This document shows positions 1-8,203 of a DNA stretch of 50,089 nucleotides, one piece after another. The notes beneath the pieces were generated by a model, which was not told the origin of the DNA, did no database searches, and saw only the letters and a list, made by a program, of their open reading frames with translations. Numbering within the stretch: the stretch's first letter is position 1; every line of letters starts with the position of its first letter. The stretch is from Eubacteriales bacterium (GTDB lineage Bacteria > Bacillota > Clostridia > Saccharofermentanales > DTU023). A program made the position numbers and the translations under genes. Location of the stretch: the NCBI GenBank assembly GCA_030537525.1, contig JAUNVU010000007.1, positions 1 through 50,089 on the forward strand. Direction: 5' to 3'.

Positions 1-709
1 AACATAGAATAAAGATTCTCTCTACACCACGAGCCTTAACATTGTTTAATACACTTAGCCAGAATTTAGCACTCTCATTTTGACCTATGTAGATACCCAA
101 AACGTCTTTATAACCGTCCTCGTCTATGCCTAGAACAATGTAAGCTGCTTTCTTGCTTACAGTCCCTTCTTCCTTAACTGAGAAATGGATAGCATCTATA
201 TAAACCACTGGATAGACAGTTGCTAAGGGCCTGTTTTGCCATTCTTCTATCTCCGGCAGTATTTTATCCGTAATATCTGAGATGAGACTGGGGCTGGCCT
301 TAAAGCCGTAAATTTCTTCTATCTGCTCTGAAATTTGTCTGGTGGTCATTCCCAGGGCATACATGGATATTATCTTTTGCTCTATCTGCGAAATGTCTTT
401 TTCACGCTTTTTGACTACTCGTGGTTGAAAACTGGAATCGCGATCTTGAGGAACTGAAAGCTCAAACTCTCCTAGTGAGGATTTCACTTTCTTAGACTTA
501 TAACCATTTCTGTAGTTGGGGTTGTCAGAGTTCTCATACTTCTCATAGCCCAGATGCTCATTCATCTCTGATTCAAGCATGCATTCAAGAGTTGAACCCA
601 GTAGGTCCTTTAGGGCATCTTGCAAGTCCTTAGCATCTTTAACGTTGTAAGCTTGGATTAAATTTTTGATGATTTCCTGCTTACTATTGTCTTGATTTCT
701 CTTTGCCAT
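1..709 (-). CDS. IS256-family (mutator-type) transposase, N-terminal part, runs off the window
   Basis: The minus-strand frame opens MAKRNQDNSKQEIIKN at 709 and stays open to base 1, giving about 236 codons without a stop. Family features visible are ECMLESEMNEHLGYEKYE, then NPNYRNGYKSKKVKSSLGE, then VPQDRDSSFQPRVVKK, followed by ISMYALGMTTRQIS. Further on is VVYIDAIHFSVKEEG, which carries the first catalytic Asp of the DDE triad (YIDAIH). The second Asp is probably in VLGIDEDGYKDVLGIYIG, and the final Glu lies off the edge. An AGGAGGC ribosome-binding site at 717-723 sits 7 nt before the ATG. The copy looks intact as far as it can be read. Confidence 0.93.
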   Translation of the reverse strand, partial: MAKRNQDNSKQEIIKNLIQAYNVKDAKDLQDALKDLLGSTLECMLESEMNEHLGYEKYENSDNPNYRNGYKSKKVKSSLGEFELSVPQDRDSSFQPRVVKKREKDISQIEQKIISMYALGMTTRQISEQIEEIYGFKASPSLISDITDKILPEIEEWQNRPLATVYPVVYIDAIHFSVKEEGTVSKKAAYIVLGIDEDGYKDVLGIYIGQNESAKFWLSVLNNVKARGVERIFILC

Positions 710-792
710 AGTTACGGCCTCCTGTTGGTTTAATTTTACCCGGGCAGAAGACTCTTAGTAACTCTGTTTACAGAGATTTCTGGACACCCTCC
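1..792 (-). mobile_element. IS256-family insertion sequence, right-hand part (cut by window edge)
   Basis: This is the 5' end of an IS256-type element: the transposase start region plus about 80 bp of non-coding end. The outer end is not mapped exactly. Read on the minus strand, the flank begins about GGGTGTCCAGAAATCTC, the usual look of the terminal inverted repeat of clostridial IS256 relatives, with a palindrome CTCTGTTTACAGAG at 762-775. The other end lies beyond the window, so the inverted repeats and target duplication cannot be compared. The boundary (about 789-792) is an estimate. Confidence 0.8.
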
Positions 793-818
793 CCCCATCT
801 ACTTCATGGATGGCTGAG
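793..818. repeat. 26-bp direct repeat, copy A (at the IS end)
   Basis: It matches 1721-1746, inside lysS, in the same orientation at 25 of 26 positions. The single difference is A at 801 versus T at 1729. It starts right where the insertion sequence appears to end and includes the stop codon of the small lipoprotein gene. The reading frame differs from that of lysS, so the match is at DNA level and not a shared peptide. Confidence 0.85.
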
Positions 819-1551
819 GTTCTAACTCCCTATATTCTCCATCTACTTCAACAGCAAAATTACCATTCTTAGTCTTATAAATCTCTCCGTAAAATATTGT
901 TTTTATTTCCTTTGAACCCTTGGAATCTGTGAGCATAGTAGTCTTATCTTTAGAACTCAATCTCTGACCTGTCTCTGTATTAAATGTGATCGCAGTAATA
1001 ATTTCATCACCAAGTTTTACTTGATAGGATAAAGTATCTAAATCAAGATCTTCCTTGTTAATCAATTTACCAAGTTCGTAAATATTTTCATTACTATCTA
1101 CAAACTGTGCAAAATTGTCAGGATTTAATCTGAGATTGCTACCAATATCTATATCTTCAAATAATTCATTTAGATCTAATGCTTCTAAAAACTCGTTCTC
1201 GAACTTCGCTATTTTATAGTATGTTCCATTAATTACGATTGTTTTTTTATCGATATCAAGTCCATTAATCACAAGAAGGATACCCTTTAAATTTTCAAAA
1301 CTGTTTTCAATCGTTAATTCTGAAGTTTTGTCATTTTTACAGATGATTCCTAGATCTTTTTTGCCTGATATTTCATTCGAAGTTTCAATATTTTGTACAT
1401 AATACTCATCTTTGATCATTAGATATTTATTATCCCTAATTGAAAAATCTTTTACATATGAATCATCTATTTGGGAATATAAATCCGTTTTACAAGCTTG
1501 TAAAATACATGCCATAAATAATACAACTAAGACTAATGATATTTTTCTCAT
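799..1551 (-). CDS. Small secreted lipoprotein of unknown function
   Basis: 250 residues. The N-terminus is a lipoprotein signal: Met-Arg-Lys, a hydrophobic run, then a lipobox ILQAC with the lipidated Cys at residue 20, so the protein should sit on the outer face of the membrane. The rest is acidic and soluble, with no recognised motif. The C-terminal part (GEIYKTKNGNFAVEVDGEY) looks like a beta-rich repeat of the kind found in extracytoplasmic lipoproteins. Its stop lies inside the 26-bp repeat shared with lysS and within about 10 bp of the IS end, so the natural C-terminus may have been replaced or shortened. Base composition is more A+T rich than the neighbours. It lies downstream of lysS with a 107-bp gap. 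Confidence 0.75.
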   Translation of the reverse strand: MRKISLVLVVLFMACILQACKTDLYSQIDDSYVKDFSIRDNKYLMIKDEYYVQNIETSNEISGKKDLGIICKNDKTSELTIENSFENLKGILLVINGLDIDKKTIVINGTYYKIAKFENEFLEALDLNELFEDIDIGSNLRLNPDNFAQFVDSNENIYELGKLINKEDLDLDTLSYQVKLGDEIITAITFNTETGQRLSSKDKTTMLTDSKGSKEIKTIFYGEIYKTKNGNFAVEVDGEYRELEPQPSMK

Positions 1552-1606
1552 TAAAAATCTTCTTTCATTAATTAGGTCTAATTTCTCTCATTGACTTAGA
1601 TATGCT

Positions 1607-1639
1607 ACTGGGGTTAGTCAAAGTTAGCCCAACCCCAGT
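1607..1639 (-). other. Hairpin in the gap after lysS
   Basis: ACTGGGGTT at 1607-1615 pairs perfectly with AACCCCAGT at 1631-1639 around a 15-nt loop. Neither strand has a T-run after the stem, so it is not a textbook intrinsic terminator. It may be a weak terminator or an mRNA 3'-end stabiliser of the guaB-greA-lysS transcript. Confidence 0.5.
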
Positions 1640-1658
1640 AATGTTGTCGTGTGATCTT

Positions 1659-3593
1659 TTAATATATCTTAGCGCCCGCTGGTATCCTCGGGTCTAACTT
1701 GATGAGGTTTAGTCTCTCTTCCCCATCTTCTTCATGGATGGCTGAGAGAATCATGCCTTCTGAATCAATTCCCATCATCTTTCTCGGTGGCAGATTGCAG
1801 ATGGCTAGCAGGGTCTGCCCAATTAATTCTTCAGCACTATAGTAGTCCTTAATTCCACTTAGAATTACTCGCTCTTCACCTGAGCCATCATCTAAGGTGA
1901 ATTTCAAGAGCTTCTTACTCTTGGGTACCTCTTCACAGTTGAGCACTTTTACGGCTCTGTAGTCAGCCTTCGAGAAGGTTTCAAAGTCGATGGCATCAGC
2001 AAATAAAGGTTCCACCTTAACCTTCGAGAAGTCAATTTCGCCTAGCGAGGTAGCAGCCTGAGCTGTGACTAGTTCTCGACGTTGATTATCCAGTGGTTTC
2101 ATGGTCGGGAACAAGAGCACATCTCTGATACTGGCGTTATTCGTCATGATCATGATCATGCGATCGATGCCGATACCGAGTCCACCACAAGGTGGCATAG
2201 CATATTGCAGAGCTTCTACGAAGTCCTTGTCTGGCAGATTGGCTTCATCATCACCAGCTTCACGGCGGCGCATTTGCTCCATGAAACGCTCCTGCTGATC
2301 TCTGGGATCGTTTAATTCGGAGTAAGCATTGGCCATTTCCATACCCGCAATGAAGAGTTCAAAACGCTCTGTAAAACGCGGGTCTTCTGGTTTCTTCTTC
2401 GTCAGCGGAGAAACCTCAACGGGATAATCGTAGACAAAGGTCGGCTGGATTAAATCGGCTTCACAGAGTTCTTCAAACATCATATTTAAGATATCACCCT
2501 GCTTCATGCTATCAGTTAGGTGCTCTTTCAAACCTGCCTTCTCAGCCGCAGCTCTGGCCTCTTCTAAACTTAGATCAGATTCAAAGTCAACACCAGAACA
2601 AGACTTGACTAGCTCCGACATCTTCACCTTGCGGAAGGGTTTATTGAAGTCAATTTCGAAATCGTTGAACTTGATTATACCGTCACGATTCTGGGAGATC
2701 ATCGCTACTCGGCCAATCAGGCGCTCAGTGATATCCATCATATCGTGATAATCTGCGTAAGCCTGGTAGAGTTCCACCATGGTGAACTCAGGATTGTGCC
2801 TGACACTCATTCCCTCGTTGCGGAAGTTTCTGCCAATTTCATAAACTCTTTCGAGACCACCAACAATGAGTCTCTTCAAATAGAGCTCTGGTGAAATTCT
2901 CAGGAAGAGATCCAGATCGAGAGTATTGTGGTGCGTGATAAAGGGTCTCGCACTAGCACCACCTGAGATCAGGTTTAAGAGTGGTGTTTCGACCTCTAGG
3001 AAACCTTCGCTATCCAGGCAATGACGGAGTTCTGAAATAATCCGACTGCGTTGAACGAAGGTCTCACGAACCTCCGGATTGACGATAAGATCCAGATAAC
3101 GCTTTCGATAGCGTGTATCGAGATCCGTCAGCCCGTGAAATTTCTCAGGCAGTGGACGCAGGCATTTTGCCAAGAGTCTATAGCCCTTATTTCTCAGTGA
3201 GATCTCACCACGCTTGGTACGGAAGAGCTCGCCTTTAACCTCTACTAAATCGCCGAGGTCTAGATTTAACCAAGCCTGATAATCTTCCTCCTCTAAACAA
3301 TCGATTTTCGTGAAGATCTGAATTGTGCCTGAAATATCGAGGAGATCTGAGAAACTGACCTTGCCCATACCGCGCTTACTCAACAGGCGTCCACAGAGTG
3401 TAAACTCCTGACCTTCTAATTTATCGAAGTTCTCGATTAAATAGGCGGCCTTGGCAGTCTGCTCGGCCTTCCTAATATGGAAGGGATTCTGACCCTTGGC
3501 TTCTAACTCTTCAAGTTTAGCCAGGCGAATCTGCATCTGCTCATTGAATTCAACATTCTGCTCTTTATTGGGGGTCTGGTTCTCTTGCGACAT
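1659..3593 (-). CDS. lysS: Lysyl-tRNA synthetase, class II, with C-terminal EMAPII/MetRS-type tRNA-binding domain
   Basis: Charges tRNA-Lys with lysine in the cytoplasm. 644 residues, against about 490-510 for a usual bacterial class II LysRS. In order: an OB-fold anticodon-binding domain (about 60-165), then the class II core with motif 2 [14 protein letters not shown] and motif 3 [12 protein letters not shown]. The extra ~110 residues (about 535-644) read [40 protein letters not shown] and [18 protein letters not shown]. That is the EMAPII/Arc1p-like domain normally found at the end of MetRS or as free Trbp111. An AGAGGAG site precedes the ATG. greA lies 22 bp upstream, in the same operon. 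The catalytic assignment is secure. That the extra domain helps tRNA binding is inference. Confidence 0.97.
   Translation of the reverse strand: MSQENQTPNKEQNVEFNEQMQIRLAKLEELEAKGQNPFHIRKAEQTAKAAYLIENFDKLEGQEFTLCGRLLSKRGMGKVSFSDLLDISGTIQIFTKIDCLEEEDYQAWLNLDLGDLVEVKGELFRTKRGEISLRNKGYRLLAKCLRPLPEKFHGLTDLDTRYRKRYLDLIVNPEVRETFVQRSRIISELRHCLDSEGFLEVETPLLNLISGGASARPFITHHNTLDLDLFLRISPELYLKRLIVGGLERVYEIGRNFRNEGMSVRHNPEFTMVELYQAYADYHDMMDITERLIGRVAMISQNRDGIIKFNDFEIDFNKPFRKVKMSELVKSCSGVDFESDLSLEEARAAAEKAGLKEHLTDSMKQGDILNMMFEELCEADLIQPTFVYDYPVEVSPLTKKKPEDPRFTERFELFIAGMEMANAYSELNDPRDQQERFMEQMRRREAGDDEANLPDKDFVEALQYAMPPCGGLGIGIDRMIMIMTNNASIRDVLLFPTMKPLDNQRRELVTAQAATSLGEIDFSKVKVEPLFADAIDFETFSKADYRAVKVLNCEEVPKSKKLLKFTLDDGSGEERVILSGIKDYYSAEELIGQTLLAICNLPPRKMMGIDSEGMILSAIHEEDGEERLNLIKLDPRIPAGAKIY
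1721..1746. repeat. 26-bp direct repeat, copy B (inside lysS)
   Basis: Partner of 793-818. Here the bases encode part of the EMAPII-like tail of LysRS, around Ala-Ile-His-Glu-Glu-Asp-Gly. This is presumably the original copy, since the reading frame around it is intact. Confidence 0.85.
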
Positions 3594-3615
3594 GTATTAC
3601 TCCTCTATTGGTATT

Positions 3616-4098
3616 TTATTCTGGTCTGCTAATCTTCAAAATCTTGTAGTTAATTAAACCCATCGGTGTACGGACTGATACGACATCGCCCTCTTTATGA
3701 CCGAGGATGGCAGAGCCGACTGGGCTGGTATTGGAAATCTTATTCTTAAAGATATCCTCTTCCTTCGCCGAGACAATCATGTACTCTTGCTTATAATTGT
3801 GTTCCTGATCTTCAATCTCAACCAGGGAACCCAGTGAAACCTCATCCTTGGAAATTTCTGCGTCCTCGATTAGACGCGCCTTCTTCAGGATGTCTTCGAT
3901 CTCGGCAATGCGCATCTCATTTTGAGCCTGCGCTTCCTTCGCATCGTCATATTCCGAGTTCTCGGATAGATCACCTAGGGATCTGGCCTCTTTCAAACGC
4001 TCGGCGATTTCAATTGAAATCACCGTCTTGCGCTCTTCAAGCTCGTTTTGTAGTTCTTTTAAACCTTCATAAGTTAATTCAAAAATTTCTTCTGGCAT
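3616..4098 (-). CDS. greA: Transcription elongation factor GreA
   Basis: Rescues backtracked RNA polymerase by stimulating transcript cleavage through its secondary channel. 160 residues, the usual length. The N-terminal coiled coil (about 10-75) contains RLKEARSLGDLSENSEYDDA, with the acidic tip residues (Asp, Glu) needed to stimulate cleavage. The C-terminal FKBP-like domain has SPVGSAILGHKEGDVVSVRT. It sits between guaB (12 bp upstream) and lysS (22 bp downstream). The greA-lysS pairing is common in Firmicutes and supports a single transcript. Confidence 0.97.
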   Translation of the reverse strand: MPEEIFELTYEGLKELQNELEERKTVISIEIAERLKEARSLGDLSENSEYDDAKEAQAQNEMRIAEIEDILKKARLIEDAEISKDEVSLGSLVEIEDQEHNYKQEYMIVSAKEEDIFKNKISNTSPVGSAILGHKEGDVVSVRTPMGLINYKILKISRPE

Positions 4099-4110
4099 AT
4101 TTACTCCTAA

Positions 4111-5619
4111 TTACTGGTGCATCTGACCCTTTTCTTTGCGAATTACGTCGTGTGCGCCACCCTCGACAATACTGGTTGGCGAGACTGCGACTAGACGCGC
4201 CTTCTTCTGGAACTCATTTATATCGATAGAACCACAAGACACCATTGTCGCCTTGATTTTCGCCACGGAAACATCTAGGTTATCCTGCATCTTACCGGCA
4301 TATGGTACGTAGGAATCGACGCCCTCTTCAAAGTGCATCTTACCGCCTGCACTGCCATCATCATAGCGCTGCCAATTCCTGGCTCGATCACTACCTTCGC
4401 CCCAATACTCCTTAACGTAGCTGCCGTTGACCACCAATCTGCGGCCTGGGCTCTCGTCAAAACGGGCAAAATAGCGCCCGAGCATCATGAAGTCGGCACC
4501 CATGGCCAAAGCCAAGGCCATGTGATAGTCATAGACTATACCGCCGTCAGAGCAGATTGGCAAATAATAGCCAGTCTCTTCAAAATATCTATCTCTGGCC
4601 TCTGCGACAATCATCACAGCTGATGCCTGTCCAGATCCGATACCCTTCTGCTCCCTGGTCACACAAATTGAACCGCCGCCAATACCGACCTTGATAAAAT
4701 CGGCGCCTGCATCTGCCAAGAAGCGGAAACCCTCTTCATCGACCACATTACCTGCGCCGACCACCACGTCTTCACCGTACTCCTTGCGAATCCACCTCAG
4801 ACAATCTTCTTGCCAACGCGAGAAGCCATCTGATGAGTCTATGCAGAGAGCGTCGGCCCCAGCTTCTAAGAGCGCTGGAACGCGCTCCTTATAATCTCTA
4901 GTGTTAATACCTGCACCAACTAATAGCCGCTTCTTACTGTCGAGTAACTCCTCAGGGTTCTCCTTATGTTCTGCATAGTCCTTACGGAATACGAGAGAGA
5001 CCAGATTGCCATCCTTATCTACTAATGGTAATTGGTTCAGCTTGTTTTCCCAGATTATGTCGTTCGCCTCAGAAAGAGTGATACCATCCTCGGCATAAAT
5101 TAATTCAGACAGTGGAGTCATAAATTCGGAGACCTTGGTATCCAATGGCGTTCTACTAAGTCTGTAATCTCTAGAAGTCACGATACCTAGAAGCTTACCT
5201 GTTGAGCTACCATCAGCAGTAACTGGCATGGTTGAATGGCCAGACTCCTTCTTTAGGCGCAGCACATCCTCCAGCGTTGATTCGGCATCTAGATTGACGT
5301 CTGAAACTACGAATCCCGCCTTGTATCGCTTAACCCTTCTGACCATCTCGGCCTGCGACTCAATGGTCTGAGAGCCAAAGATGAAGGATAGTCCCCCAAG
5401 CCTCGCCAAAGCTATCGCCATCTGGTCATCAGAAACGGCTTGCATGATTGCTGAGACAAAGGGCAGATTGAGCTTAATTCTCGACTCTTCGCCCTCTTTA
5501 TACTTCGCCAAGGGTGTCTGTAAATTAACCTTATCAGGTGTACATTCACGCTCAGTCAAATTGGGTATTAATAGATACTCACTAAAAGTCCGCGATAATT
5601 CGGGATAGATTTTTGCCAT
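4111..5619 (-). CDS. guaB: Inosine-5'-monophosphate dehydrogenase
   Basis: Converts IMP to XMP with NAD+, the committed step of GTP synthesis. A (beta/alpha)8 barrel is interrupted by a CBS pair (about residues 95-225, with [20 protein letters not shown]). The catalytic loop is [17 protein letters not shown], with the Cys present. It has Gly-Gly-Gly where the best-studied enzymes have Gly-Pro-Gly, as in the GuaB subfamily of several anaerobes. The phosphate site is CSDGGI and the flap region is [14 protein letters not shown]. An in-frame upstream ATG at 5661 would give 516 residues but has no ribosome-binding site. The ATG at 5619 has GAGGAGGC 4 nt upstream and gives 502 residues, so I start there. 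greA follows after 12 bp. Confidence 0.95.
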   Translation of the reverse strand: MAKIYPELSRTFSEYLLIPNLTERECTPDKVNLQTPLAKYKEGEESRIKLNLPFVSAIMQAVSDDQMAIALARLGGLSFIFGSQTIESQAEMVRRVKRYKAGFVVSDVNLDAESTLEDVLRLKKESGHSTMPVTADGSSTGKLLGIVTSRDYRLSRTPLDTKVSEFMTPLSELIYAEDGITLSEANDIIWENKLNQLPLVDKDGNLVSLVFRKDYAEHKENPEELLDSKKRLLVGAGINTRDYKERVPALLEAGADALCIDSSDGFSRWQEDCLRWIRKEYGEDVVVGAGNVVDEEGFRFLADAGADFIKVGIGGGSICVTREQKGIGSGQASAVMIVAEARDRYFEETGYYLPICSDGGIVYDYHMALALAMGADFMMLGRYFARFDESPGRRLVVNGSYVKEYWGEGSDRARNWQRYDDGSAGGKMHFEEGVDSYVPYAGKMQDNLDVSVAKIKATMVSCGSIDINEFQKKARLVAVSPTSIVEGGAHDVIRKEKGQMHQ

Positions 5620-5671
5620 CTTTGCCTCCTCGCTATAATTCAGAATATTATCATAATTCATCTAGATGTTC

Positions 5672-6388
5672 TCACTCGGTATCGCCCGCTTTTAAAAATT
5701 CTCCAATCAGCGCAGGTCTCGCCTCTTCTGCGAGGTCAAAATTGGCTATTAGGCCAAGGGCAAATTGCTTATGAATGCTCGCAATCGAATCAGTCAGCAA
5801 ATAGTCTTCAGAGACAAATGGATAGGTCCAACCAGCTCTATATAGTCTACCCTGTATGGCAGGGTGTAGCTCTAGCTCTCCTTTGTGCATCAATACTGGC
5901 GCAAGCTCAGCACTAGGCCAGGGTCGATCAGGGTCTGCTTCGAAGGTCGAGCGCATACTTCCCTCGCGCCCCGCAGCAATGCCCAGCCGCGGACTAAAAA
6001 TTGCGCGCTCATTGATCTCTGCAGGCTCTCCCAAAGCAAAATCCAATTTCGGATCACTTTCCCTTAATACTGTGTAGACCAGCAGCTCAAAACCCGGACC
6101 AATGGCCAGTATTGGCTTATCGGCCGCCAAATAAGCTGCGAGCTTTTCACTGGCCGCAGTGAGTTCAGGTGCATAAGCAGCTGCCGTCAGCGCCTGATCA
6201 TTTAAGGAAATCAGCAAGAGAGCATCTTGTAAACCCTCTAACTCATCGCTTGCTGAGGTCAACATGTACTGTACAGTCTGACCTGCAGCCGCCGCCATCT
6301 CCCAAATTGTCGCTAGGAGCTTAGATTGTTCACCTGACTGTTGCCCATGTTTCGTCCAGCTCTCTGGTGCCAATACTTCAATAATCAT
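5672..6388 (-). CDS. Class I amidotransferase-like protein lacking the catalytic Cys (function unknown)
   Basis: 238 residues, soluble. The stretch KPILAIGPGFELLVYTVL (about 91-108) has the shape of the nucleophile elbow of CobQ/GatD-type glutamine amidotransferases (LAICGGYQLLG). A Gly (residue 97) occupies the position of the catalytic Cys. No clear C-terminal His-x-Glu dyad is visible either. If the fold assignment is right, the protein cannot hydrolyse glutamine and may act as a binding or scaffold subunit. No MurT-like partner is nearby. Its start overlaps the antiporter stop by one base (TAATG), so the two are translationally coupled; guaB follows after 52 bp. The family call is tentative and rests on one motif and overall shape. 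Confidence 0.45.
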   Translation of the reverse strand: MIIEVLAPESWTKHGQQSGEQSKLLATIWEMAAAAGQTVQYMLTSASDELEGLQDALLLISLNDQALTAAAYAPELTAASEKLAAYLAADKPILAIGPGFELLVYTVLRESDPKLDFALGEPAEINERAIFSPRLGIAAGREGSMRSTFEADPDRPWPSAELAPVLMHKGELELHPAIQGRLYRAGWTYPFVSEDYLLTDSIASIHKQFALGLIANFDLAEEARPALIGEFLKAGDTE

Positions 6389-7644
6389 TAGTACTTCTCC
6401 TTTACAGGCTTTTCAGGTTTATTATATGGCATCTTAGCGGCTAAAGCCTCGGCTTCCTTTCTCTTCACCGGTGGTCCTTGGATACATCCGGCTTTTGCCA
6501 ATGCAAATTTCGCCACCAGCGGTCCCAAAAGCTCGTAAACTAGCGTAGCACCCAGGATAACCGTTCTAATCATGCCTGCCTGCGGCTCAGGAATAATCTT
6601 GACTGCCAGCATGGAAAGGCCAATGGCTACACCAGCTTGTGGCATCAGGGTCAGACCCAGGTATTTTTGAACTGTCTTGGGATAGCCGACAATTCGCGTA
6701 CTGATAAATGAACCAAGCGCTTTACCGCAGACTCTGGCCACAATATAGAAGGCACCAATAGCCCCAACTGCAGCTAACTGATCGAGTTTGAGATCTGCTC
6801 CCGACAAGACGAAGAAGGCGATGAAGATCGGAGGTGTAACATTGTCTAGTAATTGATGATAACGTCTTGTCGTTCGCTGGAAATTACCCATTACGAAGCC
6901 AAATATCATCATACAGAGTAGCGATGAGATCTCAATGTAAATACAGAGAGCAGAAAGTGCGAATATGGCAGCCAGGACGAAGGCCAACATGTTCTGCGCA
7001 CTAGTAAGGAATCGCAGGATATAAGCGCCGATAAAGCCACAAACAGCACCGATTAAGAAAGCTAAGAAGATGTCTTTCAACGGATTTATCAGCATGGCGA
7101 GAAAATGAAGTTCTGAACCAGAGACCAGGCTCTTGGCAATCGACGAAGCCAGTCCGAAGACAATAATGCCAATACCATCATCTAAAGCAACAACAGGTAG
7201 TAAAACATCAACCAAGTCGCCTTTTGCCCTATACTGTTTAATGACTAATAGCGTCGCCGCTGGCGCAGTTGCACAGGCAATACTACCGAGCACCAGGGCA
7301 AAAGCCAGGCTTGTTTTGAAGATCAAAAAGAGCCCCGTACTAACGAGAATAAAGGCGCCAACCGCCTCGCAAACAGTTACCAATATGATCCCACCGCCAA
7401 GCTTCTTTAGATTAGAAACCTTCATCTCGCTACCAATCGAGAAAGCAATTAGGCTCAGGGCCACCTGACTGATCAAGCTCAGCGCTGGTAAGGCTTCCTC
7501 TGGTAATATACCAAGCACCGAAGGCCCGATTATCAAACCTGCAATCAGGTAGCCCGTGACGTCAGGTAATTTCAAATGGGCCAGCAACTTCGAGAAAATC
7601 AGACCCGCAAATAATAGAACTGCAAGGTAATATAAGATCTGCAT
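6388..7644 (-). CDS. CPA2-family cation:proton antiporter (Kef/NapA-like)
   Basis: Integral membrane exchanger of H+ for Na+ or K+. 418 residues with about 12 hydrophobic segments from residue 4 to about 385. The N-terminal signature LKLPDVTGYLIAGLIIGPSV is typical of KefB-type proteins. The core shows ACATAPAATLLVIKQY, where CPA2 exchangers place the unwound TM4 Thr-x-Pro region, and LPVVALDDGIGIIVFG, with the acidic DD pair on the ion-binding helix. There is no C-terminal RCK/TrkA-N domain; the tail is a short basic stretch. The preceding gene encodes a PII-like small protein and overlaps by one base (TAATG). That protein is a good candidate for the missing regulatory input. The ion specificity cannot be read from sequence. 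Confidence 0.9.
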   Translation of the reverse strand: MQILYYLAVLLFAGLIFSKLLAHLKLPDVTGYLIAGLIIGPSVLGILPEEALPALSLISQVALSLIAFSIGSEMKVSNLKKLGGGIILVTVCEAVGAFILVSTGLFLIFKTSLAFALVLGSIACATAPAATLLVIKQYRAKGDLVDVLLPVVALDDGIGIIVFGLASSIAKSLVSGSELHFLAMLINPLKDIFLAFLIGAVCGFIGAYILRFLTSAQNMLAFVLAAIFALSALCIYIEISSLLCMMIFGFVMGNFQRTTRRYHQLLDNVTPPIFIAFFVLSGADLKLDQLAAVGAIGAFYIVARVCGKALGSFISTRIVGYPKTVQKYLGLTLMPQAGVAIGLSMLAVKIIPEPQAGMIRTVILGATLVYELLGPLVAKFALAKAGCIQGPPVKRKEAEALAAKMPYNKPEKPVKEKY

Positions 7645-7997
7645 TATCTGGCCTCCTCGTCCACATTACCAAGTCCCTCTACAGAGGTGACTGGTAAAGT
7701 AAACATTAGGCCAGTATTCTCATGGTCTAGTCCACCCGTTACTTCGCGAGCTATTTCCTTAACTCGCTCTATATCAGAATCTTTCAAGATGAAAAAAATC
7801 GTCTTGTTATATGGTCGTCCCTCATTCATAACTTGGCGAAGATACCCAATACCAAATTCATGGGAAAATTGGGCGAGAGTTGCCGCAAGTCCCTGACTCT
7901 CGAGAATTGTTCCACGGGTAAAGCCCTGTTCACTGAGCTCGTGGAGGAGTTTGTCCAGATGGGATTCATGGTTCAATACTATAAATAATGCTTCCAT
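7644..7997 (-). CDS. PII-like (GlnB/CutA-fold) small regulatory protein
   Basis: 117 residues from the ATG at 7997, which has GGAGG 5 nt upstream. A longer in-frame ATG at 8009 would overlap that ribosome-binding site and is rejected. The sequence starts MEALFIVLNHESHLDKLLHE and continues with an alternating beta-alpha pattern: GFTRGTILESQGLA, then NKTIFFILKDSDIERVKEIA. This matches ferredoxin-like PII-type proteins of about 100-120 residues. PII-like proteins encoded with transporters usually bind a nucleotide or ion and gate the partner; here the partner would be the antiporter, whose gene follows with a one-base overlap. The fold call is by pattern, and no ligand can be inferred. Confidence 0.7.
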   Translation of the reverse strand: MEALFIVLNHESHLDKLLHELSEQGFTRGTILESQGLAATLAQFSHEFGIGYLRQVMNEGRPYNKTIFFILKDSDIERVKEIAREVTGGLDHENTGLMFTLPVTSVEGLGNVDEEAR

Positions 7998-8011
7998 AAT
8001 AGCCTCCATAG

Positions 8012-8035
8012 AAAAACCCTCGCGCTAGGCGAGGG
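8012..8035 (-). terminator. Intrinsic terminator after tRNA-Ser
   Basis: Minus-strand stem CCCTCGC/GCGAGGG (8017-8023 with 8029-8035), loop CTAGC, followed by a T-run. It lies 5 bp past the tRNA CCA and only about 14 nt before the start codon of the PII-like gene, leaving no room for a separate promoter for that operon. Confidence 0.88.
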
Positions 8036-8040
8036 CTAAT

Positions 8041-8131
8041 TGGCGGAAGCGGTGGGATTCGAACCCACGGATCGGTCACCCGATCAATGCTTTTCGAGAG
8101 CACCCCGTTACGGCCACTTCGGTACGCTTCC
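8041..8131 (-). tRNA. tRNA-Ser (anticodon CGA, decodes UCG)
   Basis: 91 nt including an encoded CCA (8043-8041). The acceptor stem GGAAGCG pairs with CGCTTCC, and the discriminator is G. The anticodon stem GTGCT/AGCAT encloses the loop CTCGAAA, giving anticodon CGA. A long variable arm (GATCGGGTGACCGATC region) marks it as a class II, serine-type tRNA. The T arm is GTGGGTTCGAATCCCAC. It is flanked upstream by a plausible promoter and downstream by an intrinsic terminator. Confidence 0.96.
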
Positions 8132-8161
8132 AAGACTAAGAGCTCTTGCTCTGCGTCGTTT

Positions 8162-8190
8162 ATCTTAATTCTCTGAGCAGATTTATGCAA
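8162..8190 (-). promoter_or_regulatory. Probable promoter of tRNA-Ser
   Basis: Minus-strand -35 TTGCAT (8185-8190), 17-bp spacer, -10 TAAGAT (8162-8167), about 30 bp ahead of the tRNA 5' end. The match to consensus is moderate (3/6 and 4/6), but spacing and position are right. Confidence 0.5.
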
Positions 8191-8203
8191 GCGATGTCGA
8201 TAT

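Noticed and set aside
1607-1639. Strong intrinsic terminator after lysS
   Set aside because: The stem is good but there is no T-run on either strand, so it was listed only as a hairpin.
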